In this document: piece by piece, positions 43,599-52,279 of the stretch | How positions within the stretch are numbered: the first letter of the stretch is position 1 | Layout of the letters: each line of letters begins with the position of its first letter | Source of the DNA: Aliirhizobium wenxiniae | Lineage (GTDB): Bacteria > Pseudomonadota > Alphaproteobacteria > Rhizobiales > Rhizobiaceae | Length of the DNA stretch: 64,000 nucleotides | Direction: 5' to 3' | Assembly: GCF_019511445.1 (NCBI RefSeq) | Contig: NZ_JAEUAN010000014.1 | Location: forward strand, 106,862 to 170,861 | Notes under the pieces: generated by a model | The model's database searches: none | Told to the model about the DNA's origin: nothing | Seen by the model: the letters and a program-made list of their open reading frames with translations, nothing else | Translations under genes and position numbers: made by a program

Positions 43599-44852
43599 AT
43601 GAGTTCGAAACTGATTTGGCAGATCTCTCTGCTTGCCCGCCAGATCTGGTTCCGGGCCACTCTGTTTTGCATCGCTGCGATCGCAACGGCCCTGATGGCA
43701 ATCCTGATCTCTCCCTATCTTCCGTCGAATCTATCGACCCGGATCGGAGCAGATTCGGTTGATCGCATCCTCGGCATCATCGCGTCGAGCATGCTGACGG
43801 TCACGACCTTTTCGCTGAGCACCATGGTCTCGGCGTTCTCTGCGGCAACTAGCAATGTAACACCGAGAGCAACCCGCCTCGTCATGGAAGACAGTACGAC
43901 GCAGAACGTGTTGGCGACCTTTATCGGTTCGTTTTTGTTCAGCCTGGTCGGCATCATCGCGCTGACCACGGGTGCCTATGGAGAGCAGGGCAGGGTGATA
44001 CTGTTTCTCGTAACGATTGGTGTGATCGCTTTGATTGTCATTACGTTGCTTCGCTGGATCGATCATCTGTCTCGGCTCGGCCGTGTGACGGAGACAACAA
44101 GGCGCGTTGAACAAGCAACGATTGATGCAATCGAGAAATGGCAAGCAGCGCCCAATCTGGGAGGCAAAGCCTTGCCCAAGGACACCTCGCTCCCGAAGGA
44201 TAGCGGAAAACTGGTCCAGAGTGACAAGGTCGGTTACGTCCAGCGTGTCGATAGTGGTGCGCTGGCGGCCATAGCTGATGACAACGCCACGGACATCTTC
44301 ATCTCGGCCATTCCGGGAACGGTTGTTGGACCGGGTCGCACGATTGCTTGGACGGCCAAGGTCATCGATGACGAGGTACGAGCCAAAATCCTGGGATGTT
44401 TTGCGGTCGACGATACGAGATCGTTCGACCAGGATCCTCGCTTCGGTGCTTCCGTTCTGACGGAAATCGCATCACGTGCACTTTCGCCTGCCGTCAACGA
44501 TCCAGGGACCGCGATCGATGTCCTGTCGAGAACCCTTCGTATTCTTGTCGCGTGGCGAGGCGCGGCTCGTCGGCAAGAAGGCAAGGTGCTTTATCCTGCC
44601 CTCCATGTCGCAAGCATCGACGTTTCGGACCTGTTCGATGATCTCTACACGCCGATCGCGAGAGACGGCGCGGGGCTCGTCGAGGTAGGGCTGCGCCTGC
44701 AGAAGACGCTAGCTCACGCCGCAGATCTCGGTGTTGAATACCGGCGAAACGCCAAACGGCATTCTCAGGAAGCGCTCGATCGGGCAGACAAAGCACTGCA
44801 CGTTGATATGGATCGCAAACGGCTGAAAGATGCGTCTCTGTCGGCCAAGTAG
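43599..44852 (+). CDS. DUF2254 membrane protein
   Basis: The 417-residue protein belongs to DUF2254. Four membrane helices lie in the first 170 residues (ATLFCIAAIATALMAILISP, GIIASSMLTVTTFSLSTMVS, VLATFIGSFLFSLVGIIALT, VILFLVTIGVIALIVITLLR), followed by WIDHLSRLGRV and a soluble domain with DPRFGASVLTEIASRALSPA and NDPGTAIDVL, the most conserved parts of the family. It sits in the inner membrane; the function is unknown. AAAAGGAGATAG before the ATG is a good ribosome site. No EcfG motif was found upstream. Confidence 0.9.
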   Translation: MSSKLIWQISLLARQIWFRATLFCIAAIATALMAILISPYLPSNLSTRIGADSVDRILGIIASSMLTVTTFSLSTMVSAFSAATSNVTPRATRLVMEDSTTQNVLATFIGSFLFSLVGIIALTTGAYGEQGRVILFLVTIGVIALIVITLLRWIDHLSRLGRVTETTRRVEQATIDAIEKWQAAPNLGGKALPKDTSLPKDSGKLVQSDKVGYVQRVDSGALAAIADDNATDIFISAIPGTVVGPGRTIAWTAKVIDDEVRAKILGCFAVDDTRSFDQDPRFGASVLTEIASRALSPAVNDPGTAIDVLSRTLRILVAWRGAARRQEGKVLYPALHVASIDVSDLFDDLYTPIARDGAGLVEVGLRLQKTLAHAADLGVEYRRNAKRHSQEALDRADKALHVDMDRKRLKDASLSAK

Positions 44853-45191
44853 TTCGATCGGTTGGCATTTAGCGTGCCGAGGATGCCTGTTAGATGGCAT
44901 CCCATTGCCAATGGTGAGCGACCCCAAAAACTTGCTCGCGTTTCGCGGGTGTCGGCGGTTCAGATCTCGTTTCGAGCTTAGACGAGATCGCTTACTGCTA
45001 AACAACTCAGAAAAATGCGACGCCAATCTTCCTTTCGAATGCTTGATCCAGCGGACTCGTTCTACCGGAGCTGGTGGCGATTTGATCTGTTTAGTCTCGG
45101 AGGCTGCTGGCTGGAGAGCAAACCAAGCGGTTTGTCCTCAGAAAGTTACGCCCTCAGCCACACGAGCCGAGAGCGTTCGCGTCAACACTTG
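44853..45191. other. Intergenic stretch between convergent genes
   Basis: No gene or clear terminator is visible between the DUF2254 gene and the chemoreceptor gene. Confidence 0.45.
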
Positions 45192-47162
45192 CTAAAACTC
45201 TTGCCAGTCGTCGATCTTCAGGGCGTTCGCGCCAGAGAACTGCGCCACACGGGCTTGCAGCCTGCGAGGGTCAGCCAAAGAAGCTGCAGGTGCTGCGCGC
45301 GAGGGCATAGCAACTTTGAAGCGGCCGACCAAATCCGACAAGCTGCCAGCTTCTGCGGAGAGTTTATGCGTCGCCGCAGACGTCTCTTCCACCATTGCCG
45401 CATTCTGCTGGGTCACCTGATCCATCTGATTGACCGCGGTGTTCACTTCCGCAAGGGCGGTTGCTTGCTCTTGGGATGCCGTGGCAATCGCGTGAACTCG
45501 ATCATTGATCTGGGCTACGTAGTCACCAATTTCGTTCAACGCACTGCCGGTTTCCTCGACAAGACCAACGCCGGACTGCACGCTTGTCGCCGAACGACTG
45601 ATCAATGTTTTGATGTCTTTTGCGGCAACTGCCGACCTCTGCGCGAGTTCTCTGACCTCTTGCGCCACCACAGCAAAACCCTTGCCAGCCTCTCCTGCAC
45701 GCGCGGCTTCTACGCCAGCATTGAGTGCTAGAAGATTGGTCTGGAAAGCAATCTCATCGATTACATTTGTTATTTGAGCGATCTCATTTGAAGCATTTTT
45801 TATGTCGGCCATCGCCGTGACGGCTCGGGCAACGACATCAGACGATTTGATCGCCCGCTCCTTTGCCTCTGAAACCATCCTGGTCGCTTCATGAGCTCGC
45901 TCAGTAGATGTTCTAACAACGGTGGTGATTTGGTCGAGAGCCGCCGAGGATTCTTCCAGCGCCGCAGCTTGCTGCTCGGTACGCTTTGAAAGGCTATCAG
46001 ATGACGAGCGCAGTTCATCGCTGTTTGCGTTCAATGTGTCACTCGCTGTGCGGATCTCACCAACGGTGCTTTGCAAGCTCGCGATCGTGTTGTTCACGTT
46101 GTGCTGGAGCTCCAGAAAAACGCCCTTGTAGTCGCCAGTCATTGTCTGCGTGAGATCACCATCGGCGAGCAAGCGAACTACTCTGTTAGTCTCGTTTACC
46201 CCGGTTTCAACAGACGAGACGAGCGTATTGATGTTAGCGGCGAAATGGTTGAGACCCTCGTCACCGTAGTCGGTACCGACCCGCATTGAGAAGTTTCCAC
46301 CTGCCGCTGAGGTTACGACGGCAGCCATTCCCTTTTGCAGGCTATCGCTCTTCTCGCGCATCGCCGCTTCTTGTGCGTTCATGCGCTGAACTTCCAGCCC
46401 ATTCCGCTTGAACACTTCTACCGCGCCGGCCATCTCGCCGATTTCATCTGTTCTGCCGAGGAATGGCACATTTGCCCCGAAATTCCCGCCTGCCAGAGAT
46501 TTCATGACGGTGGTTACCGTGCGGATCGGATTGCTGATCTGGTATGTTGCAATATAGAACGCGATACCGCAGCCGCCCGCTATCCCGATTAGGGTTACGG
46601 CTGCCATGATCAGCAGGACATTTGACTGGAAGTCTTTTAGATCGGCACTGATTTGTACAAGCTTGGCCTCGTCCTGTTTGACGACATCGTCGATGTCCTT
46701 CTGATAGCTCTTGCGGTTCGCGCGATTAGCATCGGTGTTCCCGTGCGCATTTGATGCGGCAGGGCCCTCGGTGACGGCAATGCGAGCAGTCTCGCTTCGG
46801 AACTGAGTAAAGGCCGCCGCGCCTTGACGAAGCTCAGCGAAATCCGTCTTCTGATCCGCGGGAACCAGAGGCTCCCAGGCATCAAGGAGCCCATTCATCT
46901 TTCTGAGCGAGACCAAAGCGCCCTCAGCGAAGGGTTTTGTCTCTTCAGCGGATGCGGCCGCGTACGTGCCGCGCAAATCCATGACGACTGCAGTGACTAG
47001 CCTGTTTAAAGTCTCGCCGTTCTGCGCGCGTTTGGCCGCATTTTCCAAGCGGTCGACACGGGTATCGTAGACACTCAGAGTGTAGAAGCTTATGCCGCCA
47101 ATAGTAAGCGCTGTGAGCGCCATTACCGCGACGATCGAATAGATCTTGCCACGAATGTTCAT
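45192..47162 (-). CDS. Methyl-accepting chemotaxis protein
   Basis: The 656-residue protein has a membrane helix at about 9-30, a four-helix-bundle-like periplasmic sensor of about 160 residues, a second helix near 185-208, a HAMP domain (QISNPIRTVTTVMKSLAGGN), a second HAMP-like unit (LLADGDLTQTM) and a signalling domain with the hairpin IDEIAFQTNLLALNAGVEAA and GKGFAVVAQEVRELAQRS. The last five residues, DWQEF, match the WxxF-type tail that recruits CheR and CheB in many receptors. The ligand is unknown. The core chemotaxis genes are not in the window. Confidence 0.95.
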   Translation of the reverse strand: MNIRGKIYSIVAVMALTALTIGGISFYTLSVYDTRVDRLENAAKRAQNGETLNRLVTAVVMDLRGTYAAASAEETKPFAEGALVSLRKMNGLLDAWEPLVPADQKTDFAELRQGAAAFTQFRSETARIAVTEGPAASNAHGNTDANRANRKSYQKDIDDVVKQDEAKLVQISADLKDFQSNVLLIMAAVTLIGIAGGCGIAFYIATYQISNPIRTVTTVMKSLAGGNFGANVPFLGRTDEIGEMAGAVEVFKRNGLEVQRMNAQEAAMREKSDSLQKGMAAVVTSAAGGNFSMRVGTDYGDEGLNHFAANINTLVSSVETGVNETNRVVRLLADGDLTQTMTGDYKGVFLELQHNVNNTIASLQSTVGEIRTASDTLNANSDELRSSSDSLSKRTEQQAAALEESSAALDQITTVVRTSTERAHEATRMVSEAKERAIKSSDVVARAVTAMADIKNASNEIAQITNVIDEIAFQTNLLALNAGVEAARAGEAGKGFAVVAQEVRELAQRSAVAAKDIKTLISRSATSVQSGVGLVEETGSALNEIGDYVAQINDRVHAIATASQEQATALAEVNTAVNQMDQVTQQNAAMVEETSAATHKLSAEAGSLSDLVGRFKVAMPSRAAPAASLADPRRLQARVAQFSGANALKIDDWQEF

Positions 47163-47568
47163 CGTTGCTCCGGTAGGAAATGATGGGAAGGAGCCTTCAT
47201 GGCTTGAGCTTGTGCTTTAGCGGATGATGATTAACGCATAGTCACCAACGCGTGATATCGCAAGACCGAGAGATAAGCACCGTTCCGCACTAACTGATGA
47301 AACGCTTCATCGCGTTCCCTGAGTAGCTGGTTTTGTTCGGCACTGTGGTGCGCTTCTTACTCTAAAGCCTTGGCCCAGCAACGCCATATGTTCAGAGGGC
47401 TGACGCAGAGGTGTTCAAGTCGTTTTTCAACGATCACAGGCACAAGGCTGGGCGCCGTATTTTCCCTCCGGCCTCGCTTGCGGCAGTCGCGCGAGCTCAG
47501 CTTATCTCTCGCAGCCGCTCGAAGCTCGGTCTTTTCGGTTCGATGATCGAGGGGAGTCCAGAACGAGA
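47163..47568. other. Intergenic stretch upstream of the chemoreceptor gene
   Basis: No gene is supported. An AAC...GTTCC pair at about 47295-47321 has a 19-base gap, outside the EcfG range. Confidence 0.4.
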
Positions 47569-47592
47569 AAAGCCCGCTCATTGGCGGGCTTT
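47569..47592 (-). terminator. Terminator of the BON-domain gene
   Basis: AAAGCCCGC, a six-base loop and GCGGGCTTT form a nine-pair stem with T-runs on both strands. It lies 23 bases after the stop of the minus-strand BON gene. Confidence 0.8.
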
Positions 47593-47614
47593 CGTTTATC
47601 TGGATGCAATTATA

Positions 47615-47893
47615 TCAAGCGGCAACTTCGTCGACAATGATGATGCGGGAAAGAACGCGGTCATAGCCGACGATCTCGCGCGCAACGCGGAGGGCGCGGG
47701 CCTGATCGCTGGATGAGTGAACAACGCCTTCTAGCACGATGTAATCGCCGGTCACATCAACCGACAAATCTCTACCGTCGAAATTGGCGAGGTAGCTCAG
47801 TTCCGTTTCGACCGCCGTCTTTTCCATAGCGATGCCGTGGTCGCGGGCGAATTCGACCGTGGCGGAAGGCTGAAGGGTGCTCAGAAACATCAT
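47615..47893 (-). CDS. BON-domain protein
   Basis: The 92-residue protein starts MMFLSTLQPSATVEFARDHG behind AAGGA, consistent with a transcript beginning near 47917. The BON domain covers the second half (KTAVETELSYLANFDGRDLS, VDVTGDYIVLEGVVHSSSDQ, ARALRVAREIVGYDRV). BON domains bind phospholipid or other ligands and occur in osmotic-stress proteins such as OsmY. There is no signal peptide, so this one is probably cytoplasmic. An exact EcfG promoter lies upstream. Confidence 0.85.
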   Translation of the reverse strand: MMFLSTLQPSATVEFARDHGIAMEKTAVETELSYLANFDGRDLSVDVTGDYIVLEGVVHSSSDQARALRVAREIVGYDRVLSRIIIVDEVAA

Positions 47894-47924
47894 CGTATCC
47901 TTGAACATGAATGCACGATGAACA

Positions 47925-47949
47925 AACCGTTGTGCGACGTTTATGTTCC
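47925..47949 (-). promoter_or_regulatory. EcfG/RpoE2-type promoter of the BON gene
   Basis: On the minus strand GGAAC (47945-47949), 17 bases and GTT (47925-47927). It decides the ATG at 47893 over the one at 47908. Confidence 0.78.
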
Positions 47950-48029
47950 TGCCGCTGAGGATTATTTTCTTACCATTGCCTTAATTAAATATCCGTGGTG
48001 GAGTGCGCTTCTACCGGTTGGAGAAGAGC

Positions 48030-48290
48030 ATGGAACGCTTTGAAGAATTGGTGAAGGCGGTCATAGTAAGCATGCGCGAGATCACTCCCCGCGAGACTGT
48101 TGAGCTTGGTGTGATCCACGGGTTTTGTATTGATGCTGCCGAGACTGAAGCGCCTGATTTGATCACGTTTCTCAGCAGCGTGGCGGGGTTGGAAGCTGTC
48201 ACCGCGCAATTAGGGCGGTTACCCGAATACCTCACGGCAGTGGCGGTTGATGGAGCAACTTGGCAGTTTGTCCCAAAGGCTGAAGCTTAG
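48030..48290 (+). CDS. Small hypothetical protein
   Basis: The 86-residue protein starts MERFEELVKAVIVSMREITP after GAAGAG. It is acidic and mostly helical, without membrane segments. No family is recognised. It ends by overlapping the stop of the convergent gene at 48287. A TTG-type start at 48003 is less likely. Confidence 0.6.
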   Translation: MERFEELVKAVIVSMREITPRETVELGVIHGFCIDAAETEAPDLITFLSSVAGLEAVTAQLGRLPEYLTAVAVDGATWQFVPKAEA

Positions 48291-48667
48291 TTACTTGATG
48301 CCGCCCTGAGCGCACTAATTGAAGCGGCGAAGGCATAGTTCGCCTGCTTCTCAATTCCCGCGTCATCGCTGTCCGTCGCCAGATCAAGCGCGTCGATCGC
48401 ATTCCAGCTTGCAGCCTGTTCCATCTCGGTCGCAATGATGCTGTGTGTCAGCTTTTGATTGGTGGCAGCAAGGGGGGCTGCATCGGCGATAATGGTGGCG
48501 ATAGTGCGTTCGTTGGTCTCGACGGCGTTGGTCAGAACCGCGTTGCGCTGTGTCAGGGTGTCGATCTCAGCAGTAGAAATACGGTGAGAGACGTACCAGC
48601 CCCCGCCAAGGGCGATGAGGGCTATGAAGAGGGCGATGATTGCGTAGAGATTGAGTTGGGCGAACAT
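48287..48667 (-). CDS. Small membrane-anchored coiled-coil protein
   Basis: The 126-residue protein starts MFAQLNLYAIIALFIALIAL, one membrane helix, followed by about 80 residues of coiled coil (STAEIDTLTQRNAVLTNAVE) and a polar end. This layout recalls phage Rz-type spanins, and phage-like remnants lie next to it, but the sequence alone does not prove it. An ATG at 48700 would add 11 basic residues (MRGRRRKQKQG). Confidence 0.6.
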   Translation of the reverse strand: MFAQLNLYAIIALFIALIALGGGWYVSHRISTAEIDTLTQRNAVLTNAVETNERTIATIIADAAPLAATNQKLTHSIIATEMEQAASWNAIDALDLATDSDDAGIEKQANYAFAASISALRAASSN

Positions 48668-48944
48668 GCCTTGTTTCTGTTTGCGTCTTCGTCCCCGCAT
48701 ACGTCCACGATGATAGGATATGTCGTGCTGGTCCGATGTTGCCGTTAATACTATATTTAGTGTTTCCGGTTTGCAAATGTCGGTATAAATGGTGTGCCAG
48801 CAAATTTCAGTAGATGAGGCTGGCATGGAACTGATCTGGAAAAAAGGCATCGGCATGAAGATCGCAATAGCTCCGCAATCCGTGCTCAATAGTCGGCGGT
48901 CGTATTTGGAAGCTATATGCGCGAACATCTTGCGTCCTTGTCGG

Positions 48945-49400
48945 CTATAGCCCGTTTAGCGTGGTGGTAGCGCTAAGGCTCTTCACATGCTTCGATGCGA
49001 TCCTGCACATCACCATGTCGTTATACCATTCATCCGATAGCAGCACGTCGTAAACGAACTGAAGGCGCGTCTCGTGGTAGCTCATCTCGCCTTTCTACCG
49101 GCATAGATGGACGATCTCGCGTTGGAACCGGTCAATGCCGTGTTCTGCGACTATGGTTTTAATAACCGGCGATGAAGAGCAATAGGTTTGCCAATCGGAT
49201 TCCAGGGTCTTCTTCCGCTTGCCGCCTTTCAGCGGGGGCAGGGTCTTGGTGGAGAAGAACAGCTTCTTGCCAACGAATTTTTTAGAATTGATCCGATCTG
49301 TCAGTAGGTATACGAAGCCGACGTGATCCCCGATGTCGGCGCTGGTGAACGGCTCGCCGCGATATGTCCAACTAATATGCGTATCCTCTGAAACGTATAT
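48945..49400 (-). pseudogene. Phage-type GIY-YIG (Seg-like) nuclease remnant with an internal amber codon
   Basis: The minus-strand frame reads HVGFVYLLTDRINSKKFVGK, PPLKGGKRKKTLESDWQTYC, EHGIDRFQREIVHLCR, then TAG (49095-49097), then KGEMSYHETRLQFVYDVLLS and DEWYNDMVMCRIASKH. This is the pattern of GIY-YIG nucleases carried by tailed phages. The upstream frame is open to 49400 but has no start codon, so it is broken twice. It marks old phage DNA in this part of the window. Confidence 0.72.
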
Positions 49401-49438
49401 TTATCTGTTTGCCATCATCCACAACGCAATGTGGAAAA

Positions 49439-49448
49439 GGGGGGGGGG
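49439..49448 (+). repeat. Run of ten G just before a ribosome site
   Basis: Ten consecutive G run into AGGATGTATG, so the run is part of the Shine-Dalgarno region of the small gene at 49456. Confidence 0.9.
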
Positions 49449-49455
49449 AGGATGT

Positions 49456-49605
49456 ATGGATTCGTTGGATTCATTGAAGCGTTTTCGCTGCCAACTCCGT
49501 GCCGGACAAACGACGAAGAAGCCAAATGCTGCTCAGCGCAAAGCCAAGGTGGCTGCGACGATAGTCAAGCTGCAAGCCATCCGCGATAAGCCAAAAGATC
49601 AGTGA
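49456..49605 (+). CDS. Small basic protein of 49 residues
   Basis: The protein starts MDSLDSLKRFRCQLRAGQTT and is strongly basic (KKPNAAQRKAKVAATIVKLQ). The ribosome site merges with a run of ten G. The frame is also open upstream across the run, so slippage could join extra residues. It converges with, and slightly overlaps, the PAS remnant. No family is recognised; a nucleic-acid-binding role is only a guess from its charge. Confidence 0.5.
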   Translation: MDSLDSLKRFRCQLRAGQTTKKPNAAQRKAKVAATIVKLQAIRDKPKDQ

Positions 49606-49995
49606 TCTCGCTTGTGTCTGCTGTCAGCAAACGAAAACGAGAGATCGAGCGCAACGCCGCCCGTGAAATATGACGGGATGCCATCTTCATCGCGAAGACA
49701 GCGACCATAGGCAGACACGTTGCGAAGCAGACCTCCTACAGAGATGCGGTAGTCAATCGTTCCAAGCTTTCCCGCTAGAATGGAAGCATGCGTTGAACGA
49801 GCCGCACATTTCCCTGTCGTCTTTAAATATGAGGCCTATCACTTCTTCGATCTCAATGCCTTTGGCAAGCTTATCCGCACTCAAGCCGTAAATACTCGCG
49901 TACACCTCATCCGCGACGAGCCGGTTTTCTGGTACATTCCACGTAAATAGCCCAAATTCGGGAAGCTGGAATTTGGGAGTAACTTGTGAAAACAT
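49599..49995 (-). pseudogene. Single-PAS-domain protein gene with a frameshift
   Basis: The first part (MFSQVTPKFQLPEFGLFTWN, VPENRLVADEVYASIYGLSA, FKDDREMCGSFNACFHSSGK) is the start of a PAS domain and ends at a premature stop. The neighbouring frame continues with LGTIDYRISVGGLLRNVSAY and GRCLRDEDGIPSYFTGGVAL up to a stop at 49599. One extra base in the run at about 49767-49773 explains it. FTWNVPENRLVAD is close to FFT-stop-DVPENVLYAD of the broken PAS gene at 13.4 kb. Confidence 0.78.
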
Positions 49996-50280
49996 GATTA
50001 TGTATCCATTTTACTCTTGTTGGCGCGCGTTCTTATTGGTCACGCCTTCGTAAGTTCCTCAGCATTTATATGTTAGATTACGAATATTGAGTCGGAAAGG
50101 TGGTTGAACTTTTTTGGAGCCTCAACCTGATTCAATCAAATGTTACTTTCAAGCCCTGCGAAGGGCAGTAGGGTCGACTTTACTCTTTGTACGATTCCGT
50201 ACGGAAACTTCGGCTTCCACTTCGCGTCGTGACGCGAACGCGGAGCAGATTGAGTTGAAGGTTGAAGGCGCGCAGCGGTG

Positions 50281-50418
50281 ATGACAATCATCGACTTCGC
50301 GCTTCAGTACAAGCTGACGAGCGATGAGCGATTGCGCCTAACCAAGCTTTTCGGCACGTTTGCAACGAAGCAAGAGCTTTTAATGAACGCCCGGTTCAAG
50401 TCCCGAATTCGTCATTGA
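50281..50418 (+). CDS. Small protein of 45 residues
   Basis: MTIIDFALQYKLTSDERLRL followed by TKLFGTFATKQELLMNARFK is a compact, helical, basic sequence of natural composition. The upstream ribosome site is weak (GGCG). The next gene on the other strand overlaps its end by seven bases. No family is recognised. Confidence 0.42.
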   Translation: MTIIDFALQYKLTSDERLRLTKLFGTFATKQELLMNARFKSRIRH

Positions 50419-50627
50419 ACCAAATGGTGATCCAGCGGCTTCATCATCGCCTTCAGTTCGCAAGAACCGCGAAAACCCGCCAGCCATAGATTTACGAGAT
50501 CACGAGCTAGGTCGTCTAGGGTAGGGTCGCGAGCATCGATACCGCGATCCAGACGTGTCTCTTCGAGGACGCTTTTTAACTCGTCAAGATCGCGCGGTTC
50601 AAGCGCTTCGAACGCGGTGAAGTACAT
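50412..50627 (-). CDS. Small hypothetical protein of 71 residues
   Basis: The part from MYFTAFEALEPRDLDELKSV to MMKPLDHHLVQ has a natural composition; the extension up to 50831 does not and overlaps the promoter of the opposite gene. It is acidic and helical (RDPTLDDLARDLVNLWLAGF). No family is recognised. Confidence 0.5.
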   Translation of the reverse strand: MYFTAFEALEPRDLDELKSVLEETRLDRGIDARDPTLDDLARDLVNLWLAGFRGSCELKAMMKPLDHHLVQ

Positions 50628-50783
50628 CTGTTGTGCCCCAGTTTTGCCATAACCTAACAGAGACGGCGGGGCGTCGAAAAGATGCGAGAAGTTGCAATAG
50701 CTTAGATGTGAATGCGCTAACCGACGTTGACTCTGTAGTGCGATGAGAACATAACAGGAACATAATCCTATTTGGAGGGTGTT

Positions 50784-50987
50784 ATGTCCGCTGTTCCCCG
50801 CATCGAAGAAATCGATATCGAGAAGGCGCAAGACGTATTGGACGCGTTCGGTGGCAACGCGTTGGCGGCTCTGAGATCAGTCATCGCCGATGCCGAATTT
50901 CTGTGTGAGCAGCTTGAAACGGCAAGCCTCTATCTCAGCTATGGTGCGGCTCGCGGCTGGACACCTTCCTTTGAGCGAGATCGGTAA
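50784..50987 (+). CDS. Small hypothetical protein, first of a coupled pair
   Basis: The 67-residue protein starts MSAVPRIEEIDIEKAQDVLD behind GGAGGGTG. It is helical and acidic (ALAALRSVIADAEFLCEQLE). Its stop overlaps the start of the next gene (TAATG), so the two are made together. The pair of very small coupled genes resembles the layout of phage accessory or toxin-antitoxin modules, but neither family is recognised. Confidence 0.6.
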   Translation: MSAVPRIEEIDIEKAQDVLDAFGGNALAALRSVIADAEFLCEQLETASLYLSYGAARGWTPSFERDR

Positions 50988-51193
50988 TGGAGGCGGTCGA
51001 AGCTGTCCTTGAACAGTTGCGGGTGCTAGATGCGAAGCCGGATACGCCGATGAGTATATTCGACATCGGCGTACCGCTGATGAAGGCGGGACACAGCCAA
51101 GAAATGCTGGTGAATGCGCTCTTCTATCTTGAGAGCAAGAAGACGATCGAATTGCTGCCGGGGAACCGGTTGAGGCTTATCACGCCGCTGTGA
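50987..51193 (+). CDS. Small hypothetical protein, second of a coupled pair
   Basis: The 68-residue protein (MEAVEAVLEQLRVLDAKPDT, then IFDIGVPLMKAGHSQEMLVN and FYLESKKTIELLPGNRLRLI) has the pattern of a small winged helix: three helices and a beta hairpin. DNA binding is possible. It starts on the last base of the upstream stop codon. Confidence 0.6.
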   Translation: MEAVEAVLEQLRVLDAKPDTPMSIFDIGVPLMKAGHSQEMLVNALFYLESKKTIELLPGNRLRLITPL

Positions 51194-51329
51194 CGGTCAG
51201 GACGCAAACGCTCAGCACAGCAATGGCGAACACAACCGACACGACCGCAAAAACCAAACTGCGATATCCGGTGACTGGATTGGGTGGCTGATCAGCTTCG
51301 GGCGAACGACGGCTTGCGAGATACGGCAT
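51180..51329 (-). CDS. Small single-helix membrane protein
   Basis: The 49-residue protein starts MPYLASRRSPEADQPPNPVT after AAAGGAGACCTC and ends in one hydrophobic helix (SLVFAVVSVVFAIAVLSVCV). It is probably inserted with its tail in the inner membrane. Its end overlaps the convergent gene by 14 bases. Function unknown. Confidence 0.6.
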   Translation of the reverse strand: MPYLASRRSPEADQPPNPVTGYRSLVFAVVSVVFAIAVLSVCVLTVTAA

Positions 51330-51358
51330 GAGGTCTCCTTTGTATTGGGAAACCGATC

Positions 51359-51423
51359 GGAACTCAGCTGAGTTCCTAAAGAAATGCCCTTCGGCGGGTC
51401 CGTGAGAGAGGAAGCCGAAGGGC
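51359..51423. repeat. Two adjacent inverted repeats upstream of a small membrane protein gene
   Basis: A perfect 18-bp palindrome GGAACTCAGCTGAGTTCC (51359-51376) is followed by a ten-pair hairpin, GCCCTTCGGC (51386-51395) with GCCGAAGGGC (51414-51423). Neither has a clear T-run. The first is a candidate regulator site for the gene that starts at 51329 on the minus strand. Confidence 0.6.
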
Positions 51424-51508
51424 ACCATCGCAAACCGATCTATTGGGCAATGAGATCGGCAGCAGCCAAACCGGATCGTTTCGCAATCGTTCCTATGTCC
51501 AAAGAAAA

Positions 51509-51540
51509 ACCCGCTGCGAAGGTTGGGGAGCGCAGCGGGT
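51509..51540 (-). terminator. Terminator on the minus strand
   Basis: ACCCGCTGCG and CGCAGCGGGT form a ten-pair stem; on the minus strand it is followed by TTTTTC. It lies about 80 bases after the minus-strand gene that ends at 51622. Confidence 0.75.
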
Positions 51541-51621
51541 CTGAGGAAGCCGACCTGAGAGGGGACATACAGAGCGGTTGCGCCGATAACGTCGGTTGTG
51601 TTGGTTGGTTCCGTTAACGCG

Positions 51622-51843
51622 TCAGCGATTTTTTACACGCTGCGATCCACCATAGACGGACTTTTTCGCAAGCCCCGCTGGCGTGAGCCGGAACTTCGCT
51701 TTGGCGGACAATTCTCCGTCAGCTTCGACTAGCCCTTCGCTCTTGGCTTGATTTGCCGTCTTCAATCCAACGCCGTCAGGGAGGGGTTTGAAAGCGCGTG
51801 GACCAAGCGCCATGATGAGGATGCGTAATCTACTGTATGCCAT
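51622..51843 (-). CDS. Small hypothetical protein
   Basis: The frame has 73 residues; an internal ATG gives 63 (MALGPRAFKPLPDGVGLKTA, then AKAKFRLTPAGLAKKSVYGG). The LTPAGLAK ending resembles the tail of small winged-helix proteins. A terminator downstream supports a real transcript. The start is uncertain, because no clear ribosome site is seen. Confidence 0.5.
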   Translation of the reverse strand: MAYSRLRILIMALGPRAFKPLPDGVGLKTANQAKSEGLVEADGELSAKAKFRLTPAGLAKKSVYGGSQRVKNR

Positions 51844-52279
51844 GCGAGATCGCTATTTTTCTTGAGTTCCGGTTGCCGCAACCCCCACCGGACTGAGCCG
51901 GTGAGGGGAGCAGTACAAGGAAAGCCGACGTCCATGCGAAGGCATCGGCTGTTTGTGGAACTTCGTGGTTTTGCGATTTGTTCCCGCAACGAAAAAGGGT
52001 TCGGAAGCCGAAGCCTGAAACAGAATGGCAAGCTCGCCGAACTTGGAGATGTGCCGCCGCACCTTCGCCGTGACACAAGCGCTAAAATCGGTGGAATGTA
52101 ACGGGTTTCGCTGTTGAAAGCGTTATCGGACCGCACCGCTAATCTGTTTGTGAGCCTATCCCAGTGAGACGAAGCCGACTGGCAGAGATGGCGATATTAG
52201 TCGTCATCTCTCACGATGCCGTCCTCGCCATGTGTCTCTCAAGAGACGAGCCTGTGGGCCGGTCGCATCAACCTGCGCG
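51844..52279. other. Stretch without a supported gene
   Basis: It contains an imperfect hairpin at about 51885-51911 (CCCCACCGG with CCGGTGAGGGG). Overlapping open frames on both strands have no ribosome sites. Confidence 0.4.

Noticed and set aside
47295..47321. AAC...GTTCC pair upstream of the chemoreceptor gene
   Set aside because: The gap is 19 bases before a full GTT match, outside the accepted EcfG spacing, and the distance to the start is long.
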